Positions 1 through 8,957 of a stretch of 38,939 bases of DNA are shown in pieces; positions within the stretch are counted from its first letter, which is position 1; each line of letters opens with the position of its first letter. The stretch covers positions 1 to 38,939 of the forward strand of contig DYEP01000226.1 in NCBI GenBank assembly GCA_020725675.1, read 5' to 3'. Made by a program: the position numbers and the translations under genes. The notes below the pieces were generated by a model. It was not told where the DNA came from. It saw only the letters and a list, made by a program, of their open reading frames with translations, and did not search any database. The DNA comes from Symbiobacterium sp. (GTDB lineage Bacteria > Bacillota > Sulfobacillia > DUSP01 > DYEP01).

Positions 1-225
1 TCAGGGGCATTCTGGCGAATGATTCGTAAACAAAATCCGGGTTCTCGATTTGCGCTCTTTGGAACAGACTGGCTGCTGGTCATGTAGTACCCACTCTACC
101 TCATCAGCTGTGGTCAGGCCGCGGGACTGGCGGGCCGGGACGGTGTTACAATTCACCCGTGCATAGTGCTGAAATCAGGAAAGCCAGGATCGGCTACGGA
201 GAATCCCAGTACTACGGAGGCCTGA

Positions 226-256
226 GATAGAGGACGGGTGTTCCCCGTCCTCTATC
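226..256. terminator. Perfect 13-bp inverted repeat (GATAGAGGACGGG / CCCGTCCTCTATC), probable terminator hairpin downstream of the MFS gene
   Basis: Direct reading; lies just past the 3' end of the minus-strand CDS ending at 284; no strong U-tract. Confidence 0.55.
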
Positions 257-283
257 CCTATCTGATGTCATCTCTTTGTAGGT

Positions 284-1483
284 CTATAAGCTTTGCCCCG
301 CTGCCGTGACAGACCTTCGCACCAGGAAGATGAGCGGAATTGAGATCAACTCGAGTGTTACAGCCAATGTGATGACATAAGAGACGTTCAAGTCATACAA
401 GGCTCCCATGGCTGTACTCCCTAAGAACCAGGCCAGGCCAAAACCTAGGTTAAATATCCCGTACGCGGTGCCGCGCCGTTCAGGAGGGATAATCTCCGCC
501 ACTGCTGCCCTCATCACCGTTTCTTGCACGCCCATGGCTGCACCCCAGAGAACCACTCCAAACAGGGCCAGGAGGTACGCCCGGGAAAACACAAGAAACG
601 GTATGGGAAGCGTTAATACGGGCAAAGCCAGCAGAGTACCAAGGCCTCGTTTGTCAAATAAGCGCCCGATGGGCAGGGCAACCAGAGCGTCCACCCCCAT
701 GGCCACCGCAAAAAGGATCGGGATCTGAAAGTCTGGAACTATACCTTCCGCCCTCATATGGTAGGAGATGAGCTGGAAACGGGTGAATCCGGCCACACTA
801 ATTGCCATGAACGCCGTGTACAGCCAGAATACCCTCGGTAGTCTCCCGTCGCCGGCAATTGGGTACCCAGGGTGTGTCGTTTCCATGTCCTGCGGGTTAG
901 GATACAAACGGCGGGAAACAAGCAGCGTGATGAGCGCTAGTGCGGCGGGAACGACAAGTATCCCAAACCCCGCCTGGTAACGGTTTTGCGTAAAGAACAT
1001 AGTTGCAGCAACAATCAGTGGCCCACTTACCGCTCCGATCTGGTCTAAAGTCTCGTGCAGGCCAAAGCCCCAGCCCGTACCCACCTGGCGAGTGGCGTGG
1101 GATAGCATAGCGTCTCTGGATGGAGTCCGGATGGCCTTTCCCAAACGCTCGGCTACGATCAAGAAGGCTGCTACCTCCCAGCGTCCGGTCAGGGCCAGGA
1201 TCGGCACGGCCAGCATGTTGATGCTGTAACCTATGATGGTAAACGCCCAGTAGCGGCGGGTTCGGTCAGCCCAATAACCGGTGAGCAGACGCAGTCCGTA
1301 ACCTATCAGCTCTCCGAGGCCGCCCACAAAACCGACGACCGTAGCGCTTGCACCGAGGTAGGATAGATAAGGTCCTGTGATGCCGCGTGCACCTTCATAA
1401 GTCATATCCGCAAACAGGCTGATAAGCCCCATCAAAAGGATGAACCGTACGGCATAGGTTTTGCTGCGATGCTCATCCAGCAT
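284..1483 (-). CDS. MFS transporter
   Basis: 399-aa, about 12 TM segments, MFS-like motif (GYWADRTRR) and second-half GRLFDKRG. Confidence 0.9.
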   Translation of the reverse strand: MLDEHRSKTYAVRFILLMGLISLFADMTYEGARGITGPYLSYLGASATVVGFVGGLGELIGYGLRLLTGYWADRTRRYWAFTIIGYSINMLAVPILALTGRWEVAAFLIVAERLGKAIRTPSRDAMLSHATRQVGTGWGFGLHETLDQIGAVSGPLIVAATMFFTQNRYQAGFGILVVPAALALITLLVSRRLYPNPQDMETTHPGYPIAGDGRLPRVFWLYTAFMAISVAGFTRFQLISYHMRAEGIVPDFQIPILFAVAMGVDALVALPIGRLFDKRGLGTLLALPVLTLPIPFLVFSRAYLLALFGVVLWGAAMGVQETVMRAAVAEIIPPERRGTAYGIFNLGFGLAWFLGSTAMGALYDLNVSYVITLAVTLELISIPLIFLVRRSVTAAGQSL

Positions 1484-1498
1484 ATGGATCCTCCCCTT

Positions 1499-2065
1499 CT
1501 AAACTGTCTCTCCCCCGCTCCTGCCTTGACCTTCCTGAACCTGAAATACCCTGTCGGCAAAGGCCTCAAGGGCCTCCTGGCACTGCAAAAGATACTCCCG
1601 GGCAACTGAGGACTTCATGGTGCCGAAGAAGTCACGACTGTGTATCTTTTGTAGCCACGTTTCCAGTCGCCGCAAGTTCTCCTCGTTCTCTTCCAACTCC
1701 CCATAGGTGAAGTTGTGCCGCGCTGTCTCCCTGCGGATTTCCTCGAGAAAAGCCTCGCATTGCTCCAGCAACTCTCCATACTCCCCGTCGCGCTCTGCGT
1801 TAAACCGTTCTACCACTTTTTGGTGGGCGGCTGGCTCCAGCGGTTCTGCCAACAGCAGTATGCTCTCACCACCCGCAGCGGTAATTTCCTCGGCGAGTGC
1901 ATGAAAAATGCTACGGCCTGAGGGGCTGTCCGGAAGAATACATACAGAGTTTTGCAAATAGATAGCACCCTTCTCCTTGAGACGTCGCCAAACAGCGACC
2001 CTGTGGCGGGACGGTTCTGCAGGGATCTTATACACTATGATCAGCCACTTGCATGCTTCTGTCAC
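1499..2065 (-). CDS. ChrB N-terminal-domain protein (chromate-resistance regulator-like)
   Basis: WLIIVYKIPAEPSRHRVAVWRRLKEKGAIYLQNSVCILPD resembles the ChrB N-terminal domain. GTG at 2065 is preceded by AGGGGTG; the longer ORF start at 2101 would run into the operator region. Confidence 0.75.
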   Translation of the reverse strand: MTEACKWLIIVYKIPAEPSRHRVAVWRRLKEKGAIYLQNSVCILPDSPSGRSIFHALAEEITAAGGESILLLAEPLEPAAHQKVVERFNAERDGEYGELLEQCEAFLEEIRRETARHNFTYGELEENEENLRRLETWLQKIHSRDFFGTMKSSVAREYLLQCQEALEAFADRVFQVQEGQGRSGGETV

Positions 2066-2082
2066 TTGATCACCCCTGTTCT

Positions 2083-2098
2083 TGTAACCACAGTTACA
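2083..2098. promoter_or_regulatory. Operator palindrome TGTAACCACAGTTACA
   Basis: Perfect TGTAAC-N4-GTTACA dyad at the predicted start site of the minus-strand promoter. Confidence 0.7.
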
Positions 2099-2104
2099 CA
2101 ACGG

Positions 2105-2133
2105 ATTCTATCATGTAACTACTGTTACGTCAA
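2105..2133 (-). promoter_or_regulatory. Sigma-A-type promoter for chrB/MFS: -35 TTGACG (2133-2128), 17-bp spacer, -10 TAGAAT (2110-2105)
   Basis: Direct reading of the reverse complement. Confidence 0.7.
2114..2129. promoter_or_regulatory. Second operator copy TGTAACTACTGTTACG, between -35 and -10
   Basis: Same TGTAAC-N4-GTTAC dyad, centre 31 bp from the first copy. Confidence 0.7.
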
Positions 2134-2233
2134 GGCACAGATTGTACCACAATAAATGTTCGTAAAACGATCAACTCGCAAGTGTTGCTTTAGCTATCAG
2201 CCTTCTTACGGATGTTCATCTAAACAGATCTTT

Positions 2234-2259
2234 AAACGTTTGTGCAAATGTTTTATAAT
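2234..2259 (+). promoter_or_regulatory. Imperfect operator AAACGTTTGTGCAAATGTTT directly followed by -10 TATAAT (2254-2259)
   Basis: 20-bp dyad with 2 mismatched pairs; placement between the -35 region and -10 is typical of ArsR/SmtB operators. Confidence 0.5.
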
Positions 2260-2278
2260 AGCTTTGGGAGGGAAGAAT

Positions 2279-2629
2279 GTGTTCAGTCATTATGAAGACC
2301 AGTGCGGAGAAACGCAGGTAAATGAAGAATTGGTGGCCAAGCTTCGTCCCAAGGTACTTTCTCTTTCAGGGATTTCCGAACTCTTTCGAGCGCTTGGAGA
2401 TGATTCACGAAGCAAGATTGCATATGCTCTGTCCCAGGCAGAACTGTGCGTATGCGATATCGCGTCACTCCTTGACATCACCCCCCAGGTGGCTTCCTAT
2501 CATCTGCGCATTCTGAGAAACTTAAGGCTTGTGAAATGCCGTCGTGAAGGCAAAATGGTCTATTATTCTCTGAACGACGATCATGTGAGAATGCTCATCA
2601 TACAGGCCGTTGATCACCTCAATGAGTAG
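2279..2629 (+). CDS. ArsR/SmtB-family metal-sensing repressor (CadC-like)
   Basis: Winged HTH with ELCVCDIASLLDITPQVASYHLRILR; GTG at 2279 behind GGGAGGGA. Confidence 0.88.
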   Translation: MFSHYEDQCGETQVNEELVAKLRPKVLSLSGISELFRALGDDSRSKIAYALSQAELCVCDIASLLDITPQVASYHLRILRNLRLVKCRREGKMVYYSLNDDHVRMLIIQAVDHLNE

Positions 2630-2644
2630 GAGCGATCAGACGAA

Positions 2645-4582
2645 ATGAAGCATCCAACCTGTGCGGGTTCTGACTGTGCTTGCACTACCCGCACCCCCGA
2701 ACTTGCCACAAAAGGTATTGATCTTAATACTGCCCTTACCTTTGTTTCAGGTGCCGGGCTCTTCCTGGGTCTTATTCTTCCTCTCTTTGCTGTGCGACAG
2801 ATTTCACTATACTTTTTCGCTATTTCGGTGGTATCTGGGCTCTTACCTGTATTTCCAAGGGCACTGGCATCACTCAAAAACCGGTCTCTTGACATGAACG
2901 TACTGCTTTTGGTGTCTACTTTCGGAGCAGTGTATTTGGGCAAAGCAGGCGAAGCGGCGGCCCTTGTATTCCTTTTTGCGGTCGGGAGCTACCTTGAATC
3001 GCTCGCAACCAACAGGACCCGGCGCTCTCTTGCAGAGCTTATGAGTTTTGTGCCTGAGACTGCAGAGGTAAAGAAGACCGATAAAGTTATTACCATGCCA
3101 GTTGAGGAAATATCACCTGGTGAGGTAGTGGTAGTAAGGCCTGGAATGCGAATACCTGTCGACGGAATCGTGACGTTCGGAGAAACGACCGTAAACCAGT
3201 CAGCCATTACGGGCGAATCCGTGCCTATCCGGATGTTCCCAGGTTGCCAGGTATACGCGGGTACTCTTAATAACGAAGGTTACCTCGAAGTACAAGTGAA
3301 CAGGTATTACAAGGCCACTACTCTCCAGAGGATAATCCAGCTGGTCAAGAAGGCAGAACAGCATAAAGCACCAGTAGAGAGTTTTGTCGCCAGATTTGCC
3401 CGCGTTTACACACCGCTCGTTATCGTGCTGGCAGTTGTTCTGGCTGTTGTACCGCCCATCATCTTCGCTCTTGATTTTAGGCCCTGGCTTTACAGAAGTC
3501 TTGCGCTGCTTGTGGTGTCATGCCCATGCGCACTTGTCATATCTACTCCTGTAGCGTTTGTTTCTGCCATAGGGAGCTCTGCCCGTTCCGGTGTGCTAGT
3601 GAAGGGAGGGGCGTTCCTTGAAGAAATCGCCCGCGCCCGCACAGTCGCATTCGACAAAACTGGCACGTTGACTTCAGGACGTCTACGCGTAACAAACGTC
3701 CATCCCGCTCCGGGTTACACCAAGGAAGAAGTCCTAAGGATAGCAGCCTCCGTCGAACGCAATTCGGAGCACCCGATAGCCCGAGCCATTTGCTTATACG
3801 CCGAAGAACAGGGAGTCCGATCTGTTGAGCTGCTAGGTTTTCGCTCTGTTCCTGGCCGAGGAGCGCTGGGTCTGGCAGATGGTGTGACATGGTGGGTTGG
3901 CAATGCAGCTATGGCTGAATTCTTCGAGGTACAGAGCGTTCATCACGCTACCGCGGACGAGTGGGGCTCAGGCGGGACTGCAGTTTTGGTAGGGACTGAC
4001 CGCGACGGCGTTATTGGCTACGTAACACTGGGAGACGAGATAAGACCCGGGGCGAGCGAATTGATCAGAAAGCTCAAAGGGCGGGGCATCAAGACCGTGC
4101 TTCTTACCGGAGACAACCGGTCGGCGGCAATGAGGGTCAGCAACGAACTCGGCATAGATGAGGTGTGCTGGGAACTGCTGCCAGAGCAAAAACTTAACGC
4201 AATCCTTGATCTGAAGAACCGGTTCGGACACACGGTAATGGTGGGAGACGGGGTCAACGACGCACCTGCGTTGGCTGTTGCCGACGTGGGAATAGCAATG
4301 GGGAGAATAGGTTCGGATACTGCACTGGACACTGCAGACGTTGTGCTAATGAATGATGATCTACTTTCCATTGATAGACTCTGGGAGCTGGCACAGCGTA
4401 CGTCCGCAGTAGTACGCCAGAATATTGCTTTTGCACTTGGAATTAAACTCCTTGCGGTTCTTCTGGCCTTCCCCGGGCTGTTGTCTCTGGTACTGGCCGT
4501 GCTTGCCGATGACGGTGCAGCGGTACTGGTCACACTGAATGCACTCAGGTTGACAATGGTACAAAGGAGTGGACAAGAATGA
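2645..4582 (+). CDS. cadA: P1B-type heavy-metal-translocating ATPase (Zn/Cd/Pb type, CadA/ZntA-like), no N-terminal HMA domain
   Basis: SCPCALVIS, DKTGTLTSG, SEHPIA, MVGDGVNDAPALA; last TM has ADDGAAVLVTLNALRL as in P1B-2 pumps. Confidence 0.93.
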   Translation: MKHPTCAGSDCACTTRTPELATKGIDLNTALTFVSGAGLFLGLILPLFAVRQISLYFFAISVVSGLLPVFPRALASLKNRSLDMNVLLLVSTFGAVYLGKAGEAAALVFLFAVGSYLESLATNRTRRSLAELMSFVPETAEVKKTDKVITMPVEEISPGEVVVVRPGMRIPVDGIVTFGETTVNQSAITGESVPIRMFPGCQVYAGTLNNEGYLEVQVNRYYKATTLQRIIQLVKKAEQHKAPVESFVARFARVYTPLVIVLAVVLAVVPPIIFALDFRPWLYRSLALLVVSCPCALVISTPVAFVSAIGSSARSGVLVKGGAFLEEIARARTVAFDKTGTLTSGRLRVTNVHPAPGYTKEEVLRIAASVERNSEHPIARAICLYAEEQGVRSVELLGFRSVPGRGALGLADGVTWWVGNAAMAEFFEVQSVHHATADEWGSGGTAVLVGTDRDGVIGYVTLGDEIRPGASELIRKLKGRGIKTVLLTGDNRSAAMRVSNELGIDEVCWELLPEQKLNAILDLKNRFGHTVMVGDGVNDAPALAVADVGIAMGRIGSDTALDTADVVLMNDDLLSIDRLWELAQRTSAVVRQNIAFALGIKLLAVLLAFPGLLSLVLAVLADDGAAVLVTLNALRLTMVQRSGQE

Positions 4583-5061
4583 GTTTTACAGTTTCTCTCT
4601 ATGTAGCAACATCGCTGCTTTATGTCATATCTTTCATACGCAACCGCGCGTCTACAGTTCAGGCCTTTACAAAAGCGAAGAAATCTTTTCTCAACATATT
4701 GCCGGACTTCCTCGCTGTACTGGGTATCATCGGTCTTGCCTTCACATTAGTCTCTCCGAACAAGATCGGGGCCATAACTGGTGAACGTTCAGGCATACTT
4801 GGTTCATTACTCACCTCGGTGATCGGCTCAGTTACGCTAATCCCAGGGTTCATTGCATTTCCTCTGGCAAAATCTCTTTTGGACATGGGTGCATCTATAA
4901 GGAATATCGCGCTGTTCGTATCCACACTCATGATGGTAGGCTGCGTCACTTTTCCTCTTGAAAGCAGGTACTTTGGCAGAAAAGCAGCATTGTTGCGGAA
5001 CGTTATGGCTTACATCTATTCGTTCTTTGTTGCCTTCCTGCTGGGGGTGATCGTTAAATGA
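4579..5061 (+). CDS. Small membrane protein, predicted permease half (pfam03773/ArsP-YraQ-like)
   Basis: ITGERSGILGSLLTSVIGSVTLIPGFIAFPLAKSL; ATGA overlap with the upstream ATPase. Confidence 0.75.
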   Translation: MSFTVSLYVATSLLYVISFIRNRASTVQAFTKAKKSFLNILPDFLAVLGIIGLAFTLVSPNKIGAITGERSGILGSLLTSVIGSVTLIPGFIAFPLAKSLLDMGASIRNIALFVSTLMMVGCVTFPLESRYFGRKAALLRNVMAYIYSFFVAFLLGVIVK

Positions 5062-5591
5062 AAAGGTACGCGCCTAGTTTGTGTATCGCAGCATCTATTG
5101 CGTTCCTGTACTTTATACGCCCGGAACTGGGCCGGCAAGCGGCACTGAAAAGCGCCTCGGCTATGATCGAAATGCTGAGAGTGGTACCGCCTGTGTTTCT
5201 GCTGCTCGGGCTATTTGACGTATGGGTCCCAAGGCAAACCATAATACGTCTGATGGGCGAAAGGTCTGGCGCGCTGGGCACGATCTTGTCCATAACTCTG
5301 GGCGCTGCAGCTGCAGGTCCCCTGTATGCCGCTTTCCCCGTGGCCGCAGCGATGGCGAAAAAAGGCGCCAAATTCGCAAACATAGCCGTGTTCCTCGGCG
5401 CCTGGTCAACTTTGAAGATCCCGATGTTTCTATTTGAAACGTCTTCACTTGGTGCCGTGTTCGCCGTATCAAGGTGGCTCATTAACGTTCCGGGCATCAT
5501 TGTCATTGGTTATCTGCTGGAGAAGTTCCTTGGCCCTGAAGACAAAACCAGGATATACTCCTACGAAGGAGAGCATCTGAATCAGGCGTGA
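5058..5591 (+). CDS. Small membrane protein, second predicted permease half (pfam03773-like)
   Basis: LMGERSGALGTILSITLGAAAAGPLYAAFPVAAAMAKKGAKFANIAVFLGAW; ATGA overlap with the upstream gene. Confidence 0.78.
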   Translation: MKRYAPSLCIAASIAFLYFIRPELGRQAALKSASAMIEMLRVVPPVFLLLGLFDVWVPRQTIIRLMGERSGALGTILSITLGAAAAGPLYAAFPVAAAMAKKGAKFANIAVFLGAWSTLKIPMFLFETSSLGAVFAVSRWLINVPGIIVIGYLLEKFLGPEDKTRIYSYEGEHLNQA

Positions 5592-5598
5592 TTGCCAG

Positions 5599-7803
5599 CT
5601 ATCGGCCACCAAACACCCTTATCGTATACCCGCCTTTTGTCGCTATGAGCGTAATCGCGCCTTGCCGGTCTGTTCTGTATGTTATTACCTTTGCGCCGTC
5701 AAGTAACGCAAGCACCCCTGGAGAAGGGTGACCAAAGCTGTTATGTCCTACAGATATCACGGCAGTTGAGGGTCGTAGGGCCGCAAGGATCGCTGCGTCT
5801 GTTGATGTTTCACCTCCATGGTGTGCTACTTTTAACACGTCCACGTAAAGATCCGGATACAGTGACATCACCAACTGCCATCCAGCCTGCTCCAGATCTC
5901 CTGTAAGCAACACGCGTAGGTTCGAGAAGCTTACAAGAAGTACTAGCGAGTTATCGTTCTCCAGCTCGAACGCGCTTGTACCTGGGTGCAGGCATTCGAT
6001 CCGAACCCCACCCGTGTTGATGCAGTCGCCAGCGCTGATTCGACCAAACCTGCTGTCGTGCGGCATAAAGTGCGGGGATGCCCAATACCTGCGTACACGT
6101 ACACCTGAGGCAATTCGCTCTAGCCCACCCCGGTGATCGGCGTGATCATGGGTCACGAACAGGTGATCGATGACAAAGACGCCGGCCGCTCTGAGAAATG
6201 GTAGTACAACCGAATCCGCAGCCTGTTCCGTTCCGCAATCCACCATGATACTATGACCGCCAGGTGTTTTTATGTAAATGGCATCGCCTTGTCCTACGTC
6301 GAGGAAGGTGATCTCCAGGATGCCGTTGGGCCTTGGGGCGGTGGAGAAGTAGAATATGAGGGTGCATAGTATTATGGAGCAGACGGCGGTTTTGGGCCGC
6401 GGACGGCAGTTTATCAACATGCAAACAGCATAGTATGCGAGGATGGAGATCACAGAGGGTCTCGGCAGGTGCAAGTAGCCCGGAAGAACAGCACCAAGCG
6501 CAGTCGAGAAAAAGAATATCTTGCACAAAAGGTTTACCAGCGGCCCAAGCAGCGCCGCGCCGGGCGGAATGATCACCGAAAATGCACCGAACAGAAACAC
6601 AAGGTAAAGTAACAGGGTAAATAGGGGTAAAAGCAGCCAGGAAAACACGAATCCAAGAAGCGGCCAGCTGCCGAAATGATAAAGTACAAGTGGCAGGGTA
6701 AATGATCCTGCGGAGCAAGACACAGCAGCCGCGGTCCGGATCAAGGAAGGCAGAAACGAAAGCCGCTGTTCCCAGGTCTCGCAAGTGAACAGTATTCCAA
6801 GCACGGCCGCATAAGATAGCTGGAACCCCGCGTCTTGCAAGAGCAGTGGGTTGTGTGACAGCATCAACATAGCCGATGCAGAGAGAGAATGAAGCGCGGG
6901 CATGCGTAGATGCATCACGCAGTACAGCATGAACACCGCACGGACAGCAGAGGGCGGAGCACCCGTCATTGCCAGGTAGAGTGCAAGTACAGCGGAAAGC
7001 AAAAACCTCAATATGCGGTCCGGAACTGACAGTCGCGACAGCACCAGCCGAATACCGGCCGCGAGCAAGCCCACATGGGCCCCGGATACTGCCAGGACGT
7101 GTGAAAGTGCCGTTTTCGCTATATTTTCCTGAAGCGGCCTGGCCAGCGCCCTCCTTTCTCCCAGCAGGAGAGACAGTACAAGACCGCATGACTCGGAGTC
7201 AAGATAGACATGAGCACTGTTGGCCAGCCGTTGTTTACACCAGTGAGAAATGCGCAGGATATCCAGTGGGCTACCTCGCTCAAGGACTTGGTACTTCATG
7301 TCGCGCCCAGTTCGGATAAGGTAGTGTACCCCGCGGCCTCGCAGGTACGCTCGGTAGCAGAACTGCCCCGGATTGCTCGCCTTCGGTGGTTCTTGGAGCG
7401 ATCCTTCCACGCGGACAATGTCGCCAGGCAAAGCGGAAAACTCCTGCTCTTCCAGGCTGAGTAGGGCCTTTCCGTTCACGGGGTAAAGAAGCTGCAGGCT
7501 CACATCAAGCCGCCCGTCTGTCAGCACCGAGAGGGTCCTCACACGACCGATCACATAATCCGAGGCGGGTGGCTGGCGCAAAGAGGGGATAAAGTAAAAC
7601 GTCCTCAGCATGCCCAGCAAGAAAAAGGCTGCTGACAGGATGAGTACTCGTCTGCCCCTGAACGCTGGGATCCAAAGGCATAAGGCCAGGGCATACCGCC
7701 GTCCAAGAGCAGCAGCTATTCCGCAGCAAAAGTACGCAGCGCAATAAAAGATAAGGGGCACACTGAGACTTCCTTTCAAGTGGGCCCCTCTTGATTTTAC
7801 CAT
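5599..7803 (-). CDS. comEC: DNA internalization-related competence protein ComEC/Rec2
   Basis: Competence TM domain (LSHVLAVSGAHVGLLAAGI) fused to a metallo-beta-lactamase domain (DVGQGDAIYIKTPGG, VTHDHADHRGG, KVAHHGG). Confidence 0.93.
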   Translation of the reverse strand: MVKSRGAHLKGSLSVPLIFYCAAYFCCGIAAALGRRYALALCLWIPAFRGRRVLILSAAFFLLGMLRTFYFIPSLRQPPASDYVIGRVRTLSVLTDGRLDVSLQLLYPVNGKALLSLEEQEFSALPGDIVRVEGSLQEPPKASNPGQFCYRAYLRGRGVHYLIRTGRDMKYQVLERGSPLDILRISHWCKQRLANSAHVYLDSESCGLVLSLLLGERRALARPLQENIAKTALSHVLAVSGAHVGLLAAGIRLVLSRLSVPDRILRFLLSAVLALYLAMTGAPPSAVRAVFMLYCVMHLRMPALHSLSASAMLMLSHNPLLLQDAGFQLSYAAVLGILFTCETWEQRLSFLPSLIRTAAAVSCSAGSFTLPLVLYHFGSWPLLGFVFSWLLLPLFTLLLYLVFLFGAFSVIIPPGAALLGPLVNLLCKIFFFSTALGAVLPGYLHLPRPSVISILAYYAVCMLINCRPRPKTAVCSIILCTLIFYFSTAPRPNGILEITFLDVGQGDAIYIKTPGGHSIMVDCGTEQAADSVVLPFLRAAGVFVIDHLFVTHDHADHRGGLERIASGVRVRRYWASPHFMPHDSRFGRISAGDCINTGGVRIECLHPGTSAFELENDNSLVLLVSFSNLRVLLTGDLEQAGWQLVMSLYPDLYVDVLKVAHHGGETSTDAAILAALRPSTAVISVGHNSFGHPSPGVLALLDGAKVITYRTDRQGAITLIATKGGYTIRVFGGR

Positions 7804-7871
7804 TTCATCCCACTTGGGAGTGTCGAAATAGCGCAGTCCTCTTAAGACAAAGCGTTTGTTGGCACGTTACG

Positions 7872-8957
7872 TTACTCCCACTGAAAGAACCGGATCCCCA
7901 ATGCGAAGGTGACTATCAGCCACGCTCCGAGTACTGTGACATCGGTAGCTAGACTGTACTGGGGCGGAGTACCGGTCATAACCTGCCGCAGTGCATCCGC
8001 CAGGTACGTAAGGGGCATCGCCTTCATCACCGGTCGCAAAAACCCAGGCATCATGTTCACCGGAAAGAAAATACCGGAGATAAACATCATGGGAAATTGA
8101 ACCAGCTGGATGATGCCATGTCCGCTCTCTTCGCTCCTTGCGAAAGAAACCAACATATAGCCCAGGCTGACAAATGTGGCCGCGCCCATTAAGACTAACC
8201 CTACGACGATGAACCAGCTTCCAAGAACAGTAACACGGAAAACCAGAGCACCTATGACAACGATGGTCGTGGTTTGAATAAGAGCCATCAACAGGCGTAC
8301 TATTACTTCCCCGCCCAGCAACATTCCACGAGGGAGGGGAGTCGCGCCCAGCCGTTTAAGGATCTTCTGTTCACGCAAGTAGGCCAGTCGCAAAGAGCCG
8401 AACAGTCCCAGTTGCATAATCGCCATCGCGAGGACCCCTGGCAAGAGGTAATCGATTTGCCGGAGGCGTACCGCATGTACCGGCTCTGGCCTGGGGTCAA
8501 GCAACCGCGGAGAGTTTGTCATGCGCCGCTCCACCTCGTCCAGCACCCTACCGATCACCGGGAGCAGCACGTGACTGCTCTGCCTGGTCTCGTCGTAATA
8601 GATCGGTATCTCCGCTGAGCTACCCTCCTCCAACAGCCTTGACAAACCGGCTGGCAGTACGATCACGAGGGATCTATCTCCCCGCTCAAGGGCCCGAAGT
8701 TCCTGCTGGCGACTGGTACCCCTCTCGATCTTAAGACTCGGAATCGACCCGAGGGCCTGTGCCAGACCATCTCCTAACAAACCCGGTTCCTCCTGAACAA
8801 GTCCTATACTGAAGCTGGCGGTATCATTGTTCTCCGAAAAGATCGTCCCGAACAACAGGATGAACAATACCGGAAAGGCCAAGAACCAGAACAGCGCCAT
8901 GCGGTCGCGAACCATTTCCTTGAAGTTTGCCATCACCAGTTGGAAAAGGGTGTTCAT
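7872..8957 (-). CDS. ABC-2 type transporter permease
   Basis: N-terminal TM, large extracytoplasmic domain, C-terminal TM bundle; ATGA overlap with the ATPase gene. Confidence 0.88.
   Translation of the reverse strand: MNTLFQLVMANFKEMVRDRMALFWFLAFPVLFILLFGTIFSENNDTASFSIGLVQEEPGLLGDGLAQALGSIPSLKIERGTSRQQELRALERGDRSLVIVLPAGLSRLLEEGSSAEIPIYYDETRQSSHVLLPVIGRVLDEVERRMTNSPRLLDPRPEPVHAVRLRQIDYLLPGVLAMAIMQLGLFGSLRLAYLREQKILKRLGATPLPRGMLLGGEVIVRLLMALIQTTTIVVIGALVFRVTVLGSWFIVVGLVLMGAATFVSLGYMLVSFARSEESGHGIIQLVQFPMMFISGIFFPVNMMPGFLRPVMKAMPLTYLADALRQVMTGTPPQYSLATDVTVLGAWLIVTFALGIRFFQWE

Noticed and set aside
1-225. Possible C-terminal coding remnant (for example a degraded transposase) at the left edge
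   Set aside because: The frame is interrupted (in-frame TAG near 90) and the residues could not be matched to a family I can name with confidence.
6251-7189. 312-aa ORF on the minus strand
   Set aside because: Out-of-frame overlap with comEC; Cys/His/Arg-rich composition with no recognisable domain.
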